Part shown: piece by piece, positions 9,621 to 20,913 of the stretch
How the letters are laid out: each line of letters opens with the position of its first letter
How positions within the stretch are numbered: position 1 is the stretch's first letter
Source: Diplonema japonicum
Taxonomy: Eukaryota; Euglenozoa; Diplonemea; Diplonemida; Diplonemidae
Direction: 5' to 3'
Assembly (NCBI GenBank): GCA_964019335.1
Contig: OZ025663.1
Location: 124,001 to 188,000, forward strand
DNA: 64,000 bases
The notes under the pieces: generated by a model
What the model was told of the DNA's origin: nothing
Seen by the model: the letters and a program-made list of their open reading frames with translations, nothing else
The model's database searches: none
Translations under genes and position numbers: made by a program

Positions 9621-10883
9621 ATGGACACGCAGGAGACTTACAACACAAAACTGCAAGCAGTGGAGCAGGTTGAGGTCCTCCTCCGCATGCTGTTCCCCGA
9701 GGCACAGGTGTACCTCTTCGGCTCGACGGTGTCAGGCGCCAGCGAGAAGGGAAGCGATGTCGACCTTGCCGTGAAGCTAGTGTCAGACCACAGCAAACAG
9801 CTACTCATAGACGATGTGCAAGTAATCGACAGCATGTGGGCGTTGTTCACAAGGGACAAGCTGGACCTACCATGGTACCATGGTGCACCAGGCCAAGTCT
9901 CGGACACAGGACTTAAAAAAGTAACAAAAACACGTGTTCCCATCATGGGCAACACACCACCAGCTGGGATCCTACCCCTGCGACACGGTGAAGAAGACGA
10001 TATCAGAGCAAGAACAGTGACATGGACCGCAAAACCAGATCACACTCTGAAACTGGACAAAATTAAAAAAACAATTCACAATTTCGACGCTCATGCGAAG
10101 TACGACATTATATCTGCAGATGAAAACAAGGTTATCATCACATTTGAGCTTCAAAAGCTTGCGTTGGCGGTTAAGATGAAGGACCCGAAGGCAGCGCTCT
10201 GCGGGGTTCCGAACGTGTTTAGAATGCAGTGGGACCTTTCCTTGAAATTCTTCGGGGTTCGAAACTCAGCGCTTATTAAGAAGTACCTCATACAACCAGA
10301 ACATCGCCTAGTTGCCGTCGCCGTGAAAATCTGGAGCAGAAAATCCGGAATAAACGACCCAAGAGCAGGGCTCCTCTCCTCCTACGCAATTGTCATAATG
10401 TACGTGTATTACCTTCTGTGCACGTCACAAGTTGACTGGATCGATCCCAATTCTATTAATTTAAGTGAAGTCAGGGCAAGACCGAGTTTCAAAGCGCGGA
10501 AGGAACGGCCAGACGCTGCCATTGGTAATATATTATATGGGTTTTTCCAATTCTACGCGTCGTTCGGCTGGGACCACTGTGTTATTTCCTTGAACACCGA
10601 CCCGCGTTCCCAGCCGGTCACCAAGAAATCCATGCATTGGGTGACGAAGAACGAGGTGATTGTTGACAGAGCTAATTCGGTGAGATTCCATGTGTGTATT
10701 GAGGACCCGTATGAGCAGGCAGAGGCAGCGTTTGTCGGTCCCGGGAAGCTGAACCTTGGAAGGAAAGTTACGTTGATAAGAGCCCTGCGCGTCCGTCAAG
10801 CGTTTATTCAAGCGTATGAGACTTGCTTCACTAACCCTGATGCGTCTCCCGAGGATTTGTTTGCAATCATGGTGCGGTTTTAG
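9621..10883 (+). CDS. Non-canonical poly(A)/poly(U) nucleotidyltransferase (Cid1/TUTase type)
   Basis: A single 420-residue exon from the ATG at 9621. The DNA polymerase beta-like palm is clear: LFGSTVSG (about residues 34-41) followed by the metal-binding pair in GSDVDLAV (about 46-53). The third acidic residue is probably in QWDLSLKFFGVRNSALIKKY (about residue 197), matching the 'DISFNN...NT' block of the Cid1/TRF4 group. Then comes the PAP-associated core VAVAVKIWSRKSGINDPRAG and LLSSYAIVIMYVYYLL, and a nucleotide-recognition region around NILYGFFQFYASFGWDHCV. These enzymes add A or U tails to RNA 3' ends. A His in the recognition motif typically favours UTP; whether the relevant residue is present here cannot be decided by eye. 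No zinc finger or targeting signal seen. A second family member (TRF4 type) is at 57953. Confidence 0.8.
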   Translation: MDTQETYNTKLQAVEQVEVLLRMLFPEAQVYLFGSTVSGASEKGSDVDLAVKLVSDHSKQLLIDDVQVIDSMWALFTRDKLDLPWYHGAPGQVSDTGLKKVTKTRVPIMGNTPPAGILPLRHGEEDDIRARTVTWTAKPDHTLKLDKIKKTIHNFDAHAKYDIISADENKVIITFELQKLALAVKMKDPKAALCGVPNVFRMQWDLSLKFFGVRNSALIKKYLIQPEHRLVAVAVKIWSRKSGINDPRAGLLSSYAIVIMYVYYLLCTSQVDWIDPNSINLSEVRARPSFKARKERPDAAIGNILYGFFQFYASFGWDHCVISLNTDPRSQPVTKKSMHWVTKNEVIVDRANSVRFHVCIEDPYEQAEAAFVGPGKLNLGRKVTLIRALRVRQAFIQAYETCFTNPDASPEDLFAIMVRF

Positions 10884-11022
10884 AAAAATGGGGGGAGGGG
10901 GGTTTAAAAAAAAAGTGTTTTTTTTTTTTTTTTTTTTTTTTTAAATCGACCGACAAACACGCTCGCCGACAAGCAAAAAAAAAAAAAAATAATAATAATG
11001 TTCCTTGTCCAAATAATGGACC

Positions 11023-11056
<34 letters not shown>

Positions 11057-11843
11057 AGAAGAAAAAAAAAGAAGTGGGAAGCCACAGACCCCAATCGGGG
11101 GGTTTTTTTTTTTCCCTTTACAATTCCGTTTTTTTTTTTTTTTTTTTTTTTTTCTAAGCGTCGGGTTGGGTGGGAGGGTATGGGAAAGCGATGGCATAAT
11201 CCACACATAGGACTAATATCACATTATTGCCCGGTGTTAACAATCTCACGGCATTCCGCCTATTCTTTTTTTTAAGAAAAAAAAATTGTCACCCTTTTTT
11301 GTTTTGTTTTTTTGTTTTTACTTATAATATCAGATAAATTGTCAACTTTTTTTTGGGGGGCGAAAGAGAAGAGAGCGTCATACAAGTGTGCCTAAGAGAA
11401 GAAGAAAAAAAAATGGAAGGGGGGGTAGAATTGAATACAGGTTCACTTTTCAAGTCCTTTGTTTCTATTTTTTTTTAAAAAGACACCTTTTTTTTTTTTG
11501 TTTTATACTGTTTTACCCCCCTCATCCCTCCCCCATCTTTCGTTCGGGTATATTCATTGGGGGCAGGGACAAGAGAAAAAAAAAAGTTTTTTTTTCCCCT
11601 CCCCCATGTTTCCACAACTTGTTTTTTTTTTTTTCCTTTCGTGTGTACTTTTTTTTTTTTTTGCTATTTATTTATTTATTTATTATTTCTCTCTTTACTT
11701 ATTTTATCCTTCTTCCTCTTATTGTTTTTTTTACCCCCCCCTCCGTCCCCCCTTTTTCTTTGGTAGCTGGTATTCATTAAGCTGGTTCTATGAGGGAGGG
11801 GGAAGAGGGGGCTTTTGTGGCTTTCCTGCCCGTTCGCTGTCTC

Positions 11844-11880
<37 letters not shown>

Positions 11881-12736
11881 TATTATTTTTTTATCCTTCT
11901 CTCACCCGCGCTCCCCCTTTTCCCTTTGTACGAAATAGCTGTATACGTCTGCGCGGCCTCCCCCGGTTATGAAGGAAACTGGCGGTGCTAGCTTGGGGAA
12001 AAAAGAGAAAAAGAAAAATGAAGCGTATATAGTTATCTTAGGGCACAAAATAGAAGGGGAGTATCAAAGGGGGGAAAACAAATCAATTTACAAAAAAAAA
12101 AAGAAAAAAAAAAAAAAAAAGAGGGGTTTAAAAAAAAAATGGGAATGAGAAGAGGCGGAGAGTGAAGGGGAGTTTCTACTACTGCGAAAAAAAAAATTCT
12201 TTTTTTTAAGAAAAAAAAATCCAGGATGCTGCCCCATTTTTTTTTTTTAAATATTCGCGGACCCCAACAAAAGATGAAAGGGGAAGGCAATGGGAAACCT
12301 CTCAAGAAGATTAAGGCTCATTGCAAATTCTCTCTTCTGAGAATATGCATAGCAATATCCAAAGTCATGCGTAAGGGTAGTATCTTTTGATTCCTTTTTA
12401 TCCCCCCCTCTCATCTCCTCTCTGTTCTTTCTCTCTTTTTTTAAAAAAAGATTTTTTTTTTATATATAACGTAGCCCTTCCGCCCACCCCTCCATTCCTC
12501 TTTCGTTTCTCTATCTTTGTCTTTCTCTCTTTCCCCCCCCGTCCCCCTGTTATTTTTTTTTCTTGTCCCCCCCTCCCCTTCCTTTTTTTTTTATATTTTT
12601 TTTATAGGTGGGGTAGTTGCTAACAGTTCTCCCCTTGTGATTTTTTTTTCATTCTTCTATTTTTTTTTTTTAATTTATTATTACCGAGGGTGGGGGGAAA
12701 AAAAAAAACACATCCCCAAAGACAAAAAAAAAAAAA
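10884..12736. other. Intergenic, 1.85 kb homopolymer-rich
   Basis: A-, T- and C/T-runs with three short mixed-composition patches (about 11160-11270, 11930-12060 and 12290-12390). None holds a convincing open frame or an RNA that I can name. No gene seen. Confidence 0.6.
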
Positions 12737-13660
12737 ATGCTCGACAATTTCCTGTTCCCGATACCACAAGTATCGTATGATTCACATTCCTTCCCAGGGA
12801 GACTGGTAATGGTGACTCTGGATGGGAAGAGCACTCGGGACAGTATACCAATGGTGGTGTTAAGGCCGAGCAGACCTGGGAAGGAAAGATTTGCTCTATT
12901 TTGCTGCCACGCCAACGCAAGCGACCTCGGCCACATGGAACTAGAAGGCAACCAACTCGCCGATCGGCTCAACTGCGTGGTCTTCATCATGGAATACCCA
13001 GGCTACGGAATCTGCAACGGAAAACCCTCTTTTAAATCCATTAACTCTGCTGCGTGGGCCTGTTTCCGAACAGTTGTCGACGTTCTAAAGGTTAAACCAG
13101 CTGACATCGTCCTGTTTGGAAGATCCATCGGCACTGGGGTCGCGTCACGAATTGCCTCAAGAACAGCGGTCAATGGAGAAAATGTTAGGGGTGTAATTCT
13201 CGTATCCCCTTACACATCAATATTAGATATTGTCAATGATCACGTTTCGTGTGCTGGCATTCTCTTCGCCCACCGGTGGCAGCCTGTCCTTGATTTACCT
13301 AAAGCAGACTCGCCAGTTCTTATACTTCACGGGGTACGGGACAACTTGATAAGAGTTGATCACAGTGAAAAGCTCTTGATGAAGCTCAAAGGCTACACCG
13401 ACCCCCCATTGGATACTTTCTTCAGGGTCCCTCCTGGCAGGGGTTGCTATCCGCATGATGTGTATACGCGTATCTCATCTGAGGCCGATCATAATCAATG
13501 GAATTATAATGAGGACATCCTCCTCCCTATGAAGAATTTTACTGACAGGCTCTTTGCCACGTCTCGGGCGATGGCTGTGATAGATTTAAACCCGCTTTTG
13601 AAGAGTACCCCCAAGCCCGTTAAACCTTTTTCCACGGTGACGTGTTCGTCATTTAGGTAG
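12737..13660 (+). CDS. Alpha/beta hydrolase, ABHD17/BEM46-like
   Basis: 307 residues from an ATG directly after an A-run. Shows the serine hydrolase core: HANASDLG near residue 58 (oxyanion region), EYPGYGICNGKPS (about 87-99), the nucleophile elbow GRSIG (Ser about 131), the acid in LHGVRDNLI (about 197-205) and the general base His in ADHNQW (about 252). This layout matches the FAM108/ABHD17 and BEM46 group; animal ABHD17 proteins depalmitoylate membrane-bound proteins. The animal Cys-rich palmitoylated N-terminus is not present, so substrate and membrane attachment here are open. No introns needed. A (CAA)n microsatellite lies in the short downstream gap. Confidence 0.85.
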   Translation: MLDNFLFPIPQVSYDSHSFPGRLVMVTLDGKSTRDSIPMVVLRPSRPGKERFALFCCHANASDLGHMELEGNQLADRLNCVVFIMEYPGYGICNGKPSFKSINSAAWACFRTVVDVLKVKPADIVLFGRSIGTGVASRIASRTAVNGENVRGVILVSPYTSILDIVNDHVSCAGILFAHRWQPVLDLPKADSPVLILHGVRDNLIRVDHSEKLLMKLKGYTDPPLDTFFRVPPGRGCYPHDVYTRISSEADHNQWNYNEDILLPMKNFTDRLFATSRAMAVIDLNPLLKSTPKPVKPFSTVTCSSFR

Positions 13661-13864
13661 TGGAGCGGTGGAAAGGTTGGGAAGGTGTCTCTTCGCTAAC
13701 TTTAAAAGAAGAGAGGAAAAAAAAAAATAGAAGAAAAAAAAGAAGAAAAAAAAAGATATGGATTATTATTTGTTCAGGGTTGCTCCCTTCTCACCTAGCC
13801 CACCCCCCCCTTCCCAACAAGCAAAAAAGGAAAAAAAAAAGAAAGAAAAGAAAAACAACACCAC

Positions 13865-13865
<1 letters not shown>

Positions 13866-13898
<33 letters not shown>
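13866..13898. repeat. (CAA)n microsatellite
   Basis: About ten tandem CAA units between the hydrolase gene and the coiled-coil gene, in a gap of about 400 bases otherwise filled with A-, C- and T-rich runs (13661-14056). Confidence 0.85.
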
Positions 13899-14056
13899 AC
13901 CTTATTTACGCGCACACTGTCCCACGGAGTGCTGTTGTTTCTCCTTTTCCCCTTCTTCCCCCCCTTTTTTGTTCTTTAATTTTCTTTCTTATTTCACTTG
14001 TGTATCCCCTGCTAGTTCGGTCTCAACACACGAAACAGGGGGAGGCCTACGGCAAG

Positions 14057-17000
14057 ATGCTGTGGGACACAGGGGGTACGGACCCCGATGCATCGATGCC
14101 TGCAATGCACATGCGGACGCAGATGGACATGCAGGAGCGGGAAAATAAAGGATTGCAAGAAGCCGTGAAACGAGCTGAGGAGAGATGTCTTTCATACGAG
14201 CACCAGTCTGCCGATCTGCAGCAACGGCTGTTGAAGGTAGAGGCAGAGAACAGCATGTTGCACGAGTCGCTTAGAGAAGCGCACCAGTTGCTGGAAGAAG
14301 CCCTCTCTGATGCGCCTCAGGTGGACATTAAGCTGCAGCAGATCAGACAAGGTGTGCGCAGCAACACTGACGAGATCCAGCAAATGTACCTAGCACTGAA
14401 GGAGTCGCAAACTAAATGCACTGAAGCAGAAGCGCACATCCGTGACCTCACGAGGGTCAAGGACCAGATGCAGCACGACCTGCAGTCCATGATTGTGCTC
14501 ACCACCGACACGCCTGCCGAGGTAGTGACGCCCTCTGCCATCAGGAACGCCCAGGCGTACATCAACTCGCTCCGCACTGCCCTGGCTACAACACGCTCGC
14601 AGCTTGCTGAGGCTAAACGCGACCAACAGCACACCCCAATGAGGCAGCCCGACACGCCCGACACAGACACATCGCTGCCCCCGCCCCCTACAGTGAGGCA
14701 CGTGTTCCCACAGGGCAAGATGCCCCCCGCACGCTTGCAGCACATCAGAAGCCTCGTCGATCCTGCGGAAATGAAGTCCATGCTAGAGGATCTCCTGCAG
14801 GAGCTAGCCAACGCACGTGAGGAGATTGCTGAAAACGAGATGAACCAAAGACTGCGCCGCGACGAGCCCCGCCACTCCCTAGAAGGGTCCAGCGTTGACA
14901 AGGAACTGATCGGCTCCTCGTGGGACGAGCTGCTCTCGTCTGATGAAAAGCTATCCAGGTACCGTGCCAAGCTGAGGCAAACCACAGCCGACCTGGCACT
15001 CGCGAAGGAGGAAATCAGAAAGCTGGCAAGCGAAAAGGACAGGATGCAGGTGACGCCCACGACTCTGGACCCCGAGTCATCGCCATACGTGCAGCAGATC
15101 ATGAGGGAGCTGGCTGAATACCGCCATGAAACAGCACGTCTGAAGGACGAGAAGGCACGACTCCTGACAGCGGTTAAGCAGGCATCGGCACAGAGGAAGG
15201 CACACGACATGCTGCGCAGGGACATCTCCGACACGTCAAGTGAAGTGTCTTACTACTCCGACTCATCCAACGAAGGGATGAAGCGGGGCAAGAGCCGTGG
15301 CGACGGCAATGAGGACTACCATACCTTGCGTGAGGAGCGTGACAAACTTGTGGACCAGCTCGTGTCAGCCAGGGCTGCTGCACAGGCTGCCGAGTTGCTA
15401 AAGCAGGATTCTCAAGATGAGAGGCGGGACCTGCTGGACAGGTTGGAAGAGGCACATGCACAGATCGCAGAGCTTCAGCAGCGAATTTACGACAAGCAGC
15501 GTGGCCCACCTAAAGTGGACATGGCCGTGTCGCCCATGTTGGAGTTTAAAATGACCCTCCCAATAGACGGGCTGGGGGCCCTTCCGGGGATGGAACAGGA
15601 AGGCCTTGATGTTGCGCCTGCTGTAGTCGAGGTAGATGTCGAAGAGGAAAAAGCGCAAGGGGTAGACGAGGTGGCTCTCGAGAGCCTCAGGCATGTGCTG
15701 AATCAGACGCAGCAGCTCCTTGAAAGGAGCGACCAGCAGCTGTTAGACGAGCGCGACAAGAATGCCCTTTACGCCGACCAGCTAGAGGAGATGCGCACCG
15801 CTTTGGAGAAGACCCTTAAAGAAGGATCGGAGCTGCAGCAGGAGCGTGATGCACTTGTTGTAGAGCGCGACCAGTGGGCACAGGCTGCACGAGATGCAGA
15901 CGACGCAAGACGGAAGCTCGTAGAGCACGTTGAGTTGCTGCAGACGGGGCCCCAGGGCATGTCCGACTCAGTGAAGACACCTGAGGTTGCTGACTTGCTG
16001 CGTGAGAAGGCAGAACTCCTCGTCCAAATAGACATCCTTAAAGAGCGCCTGGCCGACTCCATGGAGGAGCTCGAAGGGGCAAGGCGTGAGCTGGTCAGTT
16101 CTCTGGACGCGAGGAGCGAGCTCCAGCGAGAGCAGGTATGACACTGATCAGCGACTGCAACACACACACACACACAGGACAAGAACGCTGACATCATGAA
16201 CTCACTGCGCGAGGCAGAAGCTGCACGTGACAAGCTTGACCAAGAGATGCAGCAGATGCAGGAAGACGTATGCTTGGCAATTAAGATTTCAAAACATCAC
16301 AGGCGAAGCACCTGAACTATCAGTTGGACAACGCCAACCTGGTGAAGAAGTGCAGCGGTGAGCGTCTGGAGCAGATGAAGCGGGAAACTGACGAAATGAA
16401 GAGCGCCAACGACCAGTTGAAGCGTGAGCTCGAGGCGCAAATGAAAGAGATAGCCTTCCTGTGCGATACCCTTACAGAAACATCTGCGCAGTACGAGGAT
16501 TGTGCCCAGAGGCTCGAACAGGCGGATGCAGAGAGGAACAAACTTCTAGCGGAAAAGCACAAGGACCTGCAGAGGATTGAGGAGCTGTCAGGGAAGCTGA
16601 CGCAGGTACGCCTCCAGAACGACAAGGACGCAGTCGAGGAGAGGAAGCAGCTGCAGACAGAGCGCGAGTTCGACGCACTGATGCTTGCCGACAGGATGAA
16701 GGAGCTACAGGAGTGCAAGGACGAGATCAGCGAGGTGAAGGCACGTGCCACCAAGGCCATCAACGTGCTGAAAGCGTCTTTGCAGAACGCTCTACTGCAG
16801 ATGAAGACTTTGGGCGATGAGTTCGAAGTTGAGCGCTCAGAGCTGCAGGAGAAGCTCTACGCCCTTGACAGGCAGCACAGAGAGAAGCTAGCAGAAGTCG
16901 ACTCTCTCAAGTTGGAGCTCAACGCTCAGATTAAAAAGGACGGCACCGATAGACTGCGTGAGAGGGTGGCAGCTCTCTCGCAAGGGCTGCAAGACACTAA

Positions 17001-19631
17001 GGAGAGGTTCGCTGAGCAAACACAGGCCTATGAGAAGTGTAAGGTCGAGCTGCGCTCATGCAGAAAGCAGCTGAGTGAGAACGCAGACTTCAAGTCACTG
17101 TTCGAAGAAGCCAACGAAACGATGGAGAGGCTCACCAACAAGAATCAAGAGTTCAGCAACGAGAACAGACTGCTGCGCGAGCAGATGGAGCGCAAAGGAC
17201 ATGAAGTCGAGACCCGCATGAAATCTGAAGGTGACGAGACCACTCGTGCCCTCAGGGAGCAAATCGAGCACCTGCAAATAGAACTAAAAAGGGAGAAAGA
17301 TCTCCGCTTGCGACTGAGGGAACAGAACGACCGCATCAGGCTCGAGCAGGAAAAGTACGAGAAGGAGATGGGTACTCTTGTCAACGATCTGACACAACAG
17401 CTCGAAAAGAAGACTAAGGAGCTCAGCAACGTAGACCAGACATTCAAGAACCTTAAGAAGCAAGAGAGACTCCTGAGGGGCTCTGAGGAAACTGCTGCCT
17501 TGCAGCCACAGGGAGAGGAGGGGGTTATGCCTATCGGAAGTGACAACATGGAGGCCAGAATCAAGGCGCTTGAAGACGAGAGGAACCAGCATATCCAGGA
17601 CATCGAAGACTTGGCAGCGGAGCTGCAGTCACAGAGGGACACGTCGGAGGAGCTGATGGAGGACGTTACGAGCAACCTCAACCTGGCCAAGGCGGAAGCG
17701 GAGGACTTGATGCGCTCCCTGCGCAGGATCGACAACATAGCCACTTCCTACGCCCCGATGCCTCTACCTGTGCAACAGGTAGCCACCACAGAGGGTGAAG
17801 ATGAAGCAGCCGACGAGTCAGGGCGCGTGTCCATGGACAAGAGCTCCAGGAGGATGTCTATGAAGGAGCTGCCTGAGAGGGTCGTTGAGAATGTGAAGAT
17901 GGCACTCGAGAGCATGCAGGCCAAGGCAGAGGACAACGTAATGATATCCCGCGAGGAGCTGGGGCATGTTTCCGCAGAGTACGAGACCGCAAAGATCGAC
18001 CTCGCAGAGAGGATGAAGAAGGCAGAAGAACTGCGTTTCCAGGCACAAGACGAAGCGAACACACTGAGAGGCGAAATCAAGAAATACAGAGAGGACAACT
18101 CCGCACTGCGCGGCGACAACTTAAGGCTGACAGAGCTTTCCCAGAGCGGCGGCGCTCTGAAGAAGATTGTCGAAAAGCTGCAGCATGAACTGTCGGACGC
18201 TCTCGACGAACGCGACAGCTTGCTGCAGGAGATTGCTGACACCAAGCAAGGGAAGTCTAATGAAGTGACGTCGCTGCTCGAGGCCAACGAGATGGCGGGT
18301 GTTGCGATGGAGAAGATGCAGCGCGAGGTGGCCAACGCTAAGGCAGAGGTGGACAACTTGACAAGACAGAAGCTGACCACTGAGCAAGTTCTGGAAGGCC
18401 TGCAGAAGACGTTGAAGGATACGCAGAAGTCGCTTCAAGGTTCGGAGCAGACGGTGGCCGACGCACAGCAGGAGCGTGACGAAGCTATCACCGCAAAGGA
18501 CAGAGCCGTGAGGGACAAGACAGGAGCCGAGAACGCGATAGACGAGGTATAAGGGAAATAATGAAAACTATGAGACCCACGTTAGGTGCGCGAGGAGCTG
18601 CTGCAGACAAAGAGCGACTTTGCCCGCCTCCAAGCAGTCTGCCAGGTATGCCACTCAACACGCACATCAGCACCACAGGACCTTGACGGGCTCAACGCCA
18701 TGGTCGACGAGACACAGGACGAGCTCTTCCAAACCAAAGAAGCTCTCGCAGCGACACGCAACGAGCTTCACAGGTGACTAGAAATCCAAACAAACGCAAC
18801 AAACTACAACACAGACTGCGCTCCAGTAGAGACGGTGACATCGATGAGGCACTGAAGGTGGAACGGGAGAAGATGGATGTTACTCTGCGCGACCTGATGA
18901 GGGAGAAGGAGGAGGTGAACAGGAACTTCGCAGGCGCGGTGAAGGACAGAGAGAACATGGAGAGAGGCGTCTTGCAAGGAAAGGAGAAGACCAAAATCGA
19001 AGTGACGCAGATCGAGCAGGAGAGGCGCCACCTGGCGAGCTTGTTGGAGCAACAGCAACAGTTAGCTGATGAGAGGATGCAGGAGAACGACGACCTTAGA
19101 AAACAACTACTAATGTGCCAAGTGAAGAGCTTCGACGGTGGAGAAAAGAAGGAGCTGGAGGGGCTGAGGGAGGAGGTTGCAGGGTTGAAAATGGATGAAG
19201 AGAGGCTTGTGAGGGAAGTGCAAGGGTTAGTGGAAGAGAATGGTGCCCTGCGTGCCGAGTTGGCGACCAACAGAAGAGCTGGGGACGCAGACGGGCTCCA
19301 CTCACAACTGGCTGCCAACGCTGGTGATATCCATTCTTTGACGAGACAGCTAGCTAAAATGGAGGAAGAGCTAAGACTAGCCAAGGGCGAGGCAGGCAGC
19401 AAGGACGCCGAGTTGCAGTCCTTGAGGGACACACTCGAAGCTGCCAAGCAGCAGATGGCTGACCACATTGCCATTTGCGAGCACCTCCAAGCAGAGAACG
19501 CGCGGATGAAGGCGGAACTCCTCTCTACTAAAAAAGAACTTGAAGAAGGCCGTGAGCTCATGATGTCCCTTGTGGGTCCCATCGAAGGCGTGCAGCCGCG
19601 TGCCTCGTCGTACGCACCTAGCGAGTTGTGA
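14057..19631 (+). CDS. Large coiled-coil protein (1,794 aa)
   Basis: Six exons by inspection: 14057-16135, 16178-16267, 16303-18546, 18586-18645, 18679-18773, 18815-19631. All introns are 33-42 nt, GT...AG and phase-consistent; the CA-rich 3' ends (for example CACACACACAG) differ from the A-run introns elsewhere. Apart from short linkers, the whole product is heptad-like Glu/Lys/Leu/Gln-rich coiled coil with frequent LRE, EEL and QLE spacing, and no globular domain I recognise. The ATG at 14057 is the first in the open frame; an upstream exon is possible because an acceptor-like ACGAAACAG precedes it at 14030-14039. Proteins like this are typical of basal bodies, axonemes, centrosomes or Golgi tethers; the sequence does not say which. 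Codon use is more GC-rich than in the short genes. Confidence 0.85.
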
Positions 19632-20069
19632 TTGTTATAGACCTGAAGGGGAAAAAACCTTTTCATGCTTGTTTTTCTTTTTCTTTTTTTATTGATGTAT
19701 TTCTTTTGTCCCCTTTTATAGATTTCTTTCTTTCCCCCCCCCCTTTTTTTTGCTGTTGTTATACTTTTGTTATTGTTATCCCCACAATGGGGAGGGACAA
19801 ATTTAAAAAAGGAGAAAAGAAGAATTAAAAAAAAAAAACTGTTTTATTGTTGTTAGATCCCTCCTCCCCACAGCCATGCTTCTCTTCAAACAGAAGACAA
19901 GGGGAGAAAAAAAAAAGAAGGGGGGGGGAAAAAAAAACACGTTTTAATGAAATTTCTTGTTAGAATTGGGGGGTTTTTTTATCCCGTTTTTATTGACCAT
20001 CCCCCCCCCAACAAAAATAAACCACCACATACCCTTCCCAGCAAACACGGGTGGGGGGGGGGGGGGGAA
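19632..20069. other. Intergenic, homopolymer-rich
   Basis: About 440 bases of T-, A-, G- and C-runs, ending in a 16-nt G-run just before the next ATG. No gene seen. Confidence 0.6.
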
Positions 20070-20777
20070 ATGCAAAAATTCAAATGGGCACAAGCGGGGT
20101 GCGCCACCCTAGTGACGAACAGCGCAGAGTTAATAAGCCGTCTGCCAAAAAACGAATATTTGAAATCAATACCCGTGAAGACGGTGATGATGCCCGAACT
20201 GAATCTGGAGATCAGATCAGGATGCGACCCAACACAAGAGGACATAAATAAAATCAACCGGTACAACGCAGGGTCTCTCCGTGCGGGTATGTTCTCTGGC
20301 GGCAAGCCGCTAGTTGGAATTGACGAGAGTGGAGGGGGAAAACGTGATGACGCCAAAATCGGTATAGCTGTGTACTGTAAACCAGGGGTGTATGTGAATC
20401 GGACTGTTGATGGGAAGATCGGCAACCATATCGCGGTCAGCGGCATAGCGCTGCAATGTGCGGAATATTTTATCGGCGTCGGGATTGTCCGTAGAGATGA
20501 GCATTGCTACGACCACCTCAACTCCACCTCTGTCGCTCATGTCAGGGCAATGTCCTGCCTCACCCACGCGATAGAGTCTCACCCCACGCCCCCTGTAGAC
20601 CCTTCTAACTTCTTCCTCTTAGTAGATGGCATCAGCCATGTCTCTTCTTGGATCGATTCTCAGGAACACTACCTTGGACACCCTGCGAAGCAAGTCGTAC
20701 GGGGTGACTCCGTCTATTACGAGATTGCCCTTGCGGGCAATGTTGCAAGGTTCGTGCGCAACACGCTCGTTTCTTAA
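20070..20777 (+). CDS. Divergent RNase HII-like protein
   Basis: 235 residues from the ATG at 20070 (MQKFKWAQAGCATL). The order of motifs matches type 2 RNase H: KPLVGIDESGGG (about residues 79-90), corresponding to the GxDExGRG catalytic strand; FFLLVDGI (about 185-192), corresponding to the 'LIDG' strand; and VVRGDSVYYEIALAGNVARF then VRN (about 210-232), corresponding to the 'KGDS...AAASIxAKVxRD' block. The four acidic positions (D, E, D, D) therefore all appear present, although the first motif has lost its Arg (ESGGG for EAGRG) and the last lacks the terminal Asp. RNase HII removes ribonucleotides and RNA primers from DNA. The tail is short. This could be a bona fide RNase HII/HIII relative or a fold-mate with a changed role; the fold assignment is inference from motif order. 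Confidence 0.6.
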   Translation: MQKFKWAQAGCATLVTNSAELISRLPKNEYLKSIPVKTVMMPELNLEIRSGCDPTQEDINKINRYNAGSLRAGMFSGGKPLVGIDESGGGKRDDAKIGIAVYCKPGVYVNRTVDGKIGNHIAVSGIALQCAEYFIGVGIVRRDEHCYDHLNSTSVAHVRAMSCLTHAIESHPTPPVDPSNFFLLVDGISHVSSWIDSQEHYLGHPAKQVVRGDSVYYEIALAGNVARFVRNTLVS

Positions 20778-20913
20778 AACTGCAAAATCGGAGATGTGTT
20801 TTGCATAGATTGCTGGCGCTTCTCATTTTCCTTTCCCCCCCCCCCATCCCCTTTCATCGGACGACCCGCCAAAAAGAGGGGCGTTAAAAAAGAAAAGAAA
20901 AAAGATAGTAATA

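Noticed and set aside
11161-11270. Mixed-composition patch that might be a snRNA or tRNA
   Set aside because: No U6 ACAGAGA, U1 ACTTACCT, U2 or tRNA box A/B pattern seen, so no RNA call.
14317-15234. Long minus-strand open frame (305 aa), with similar ones at 17145-17744, 17748-18380 and 18692-19666
   Set aside because: Antisense shadows of the coiled-coil gene: they translate into Ser/Cys/Arg-rich low-complexity sequence, as expected opposite Glu/Lys/Leu-rich coding DNA.
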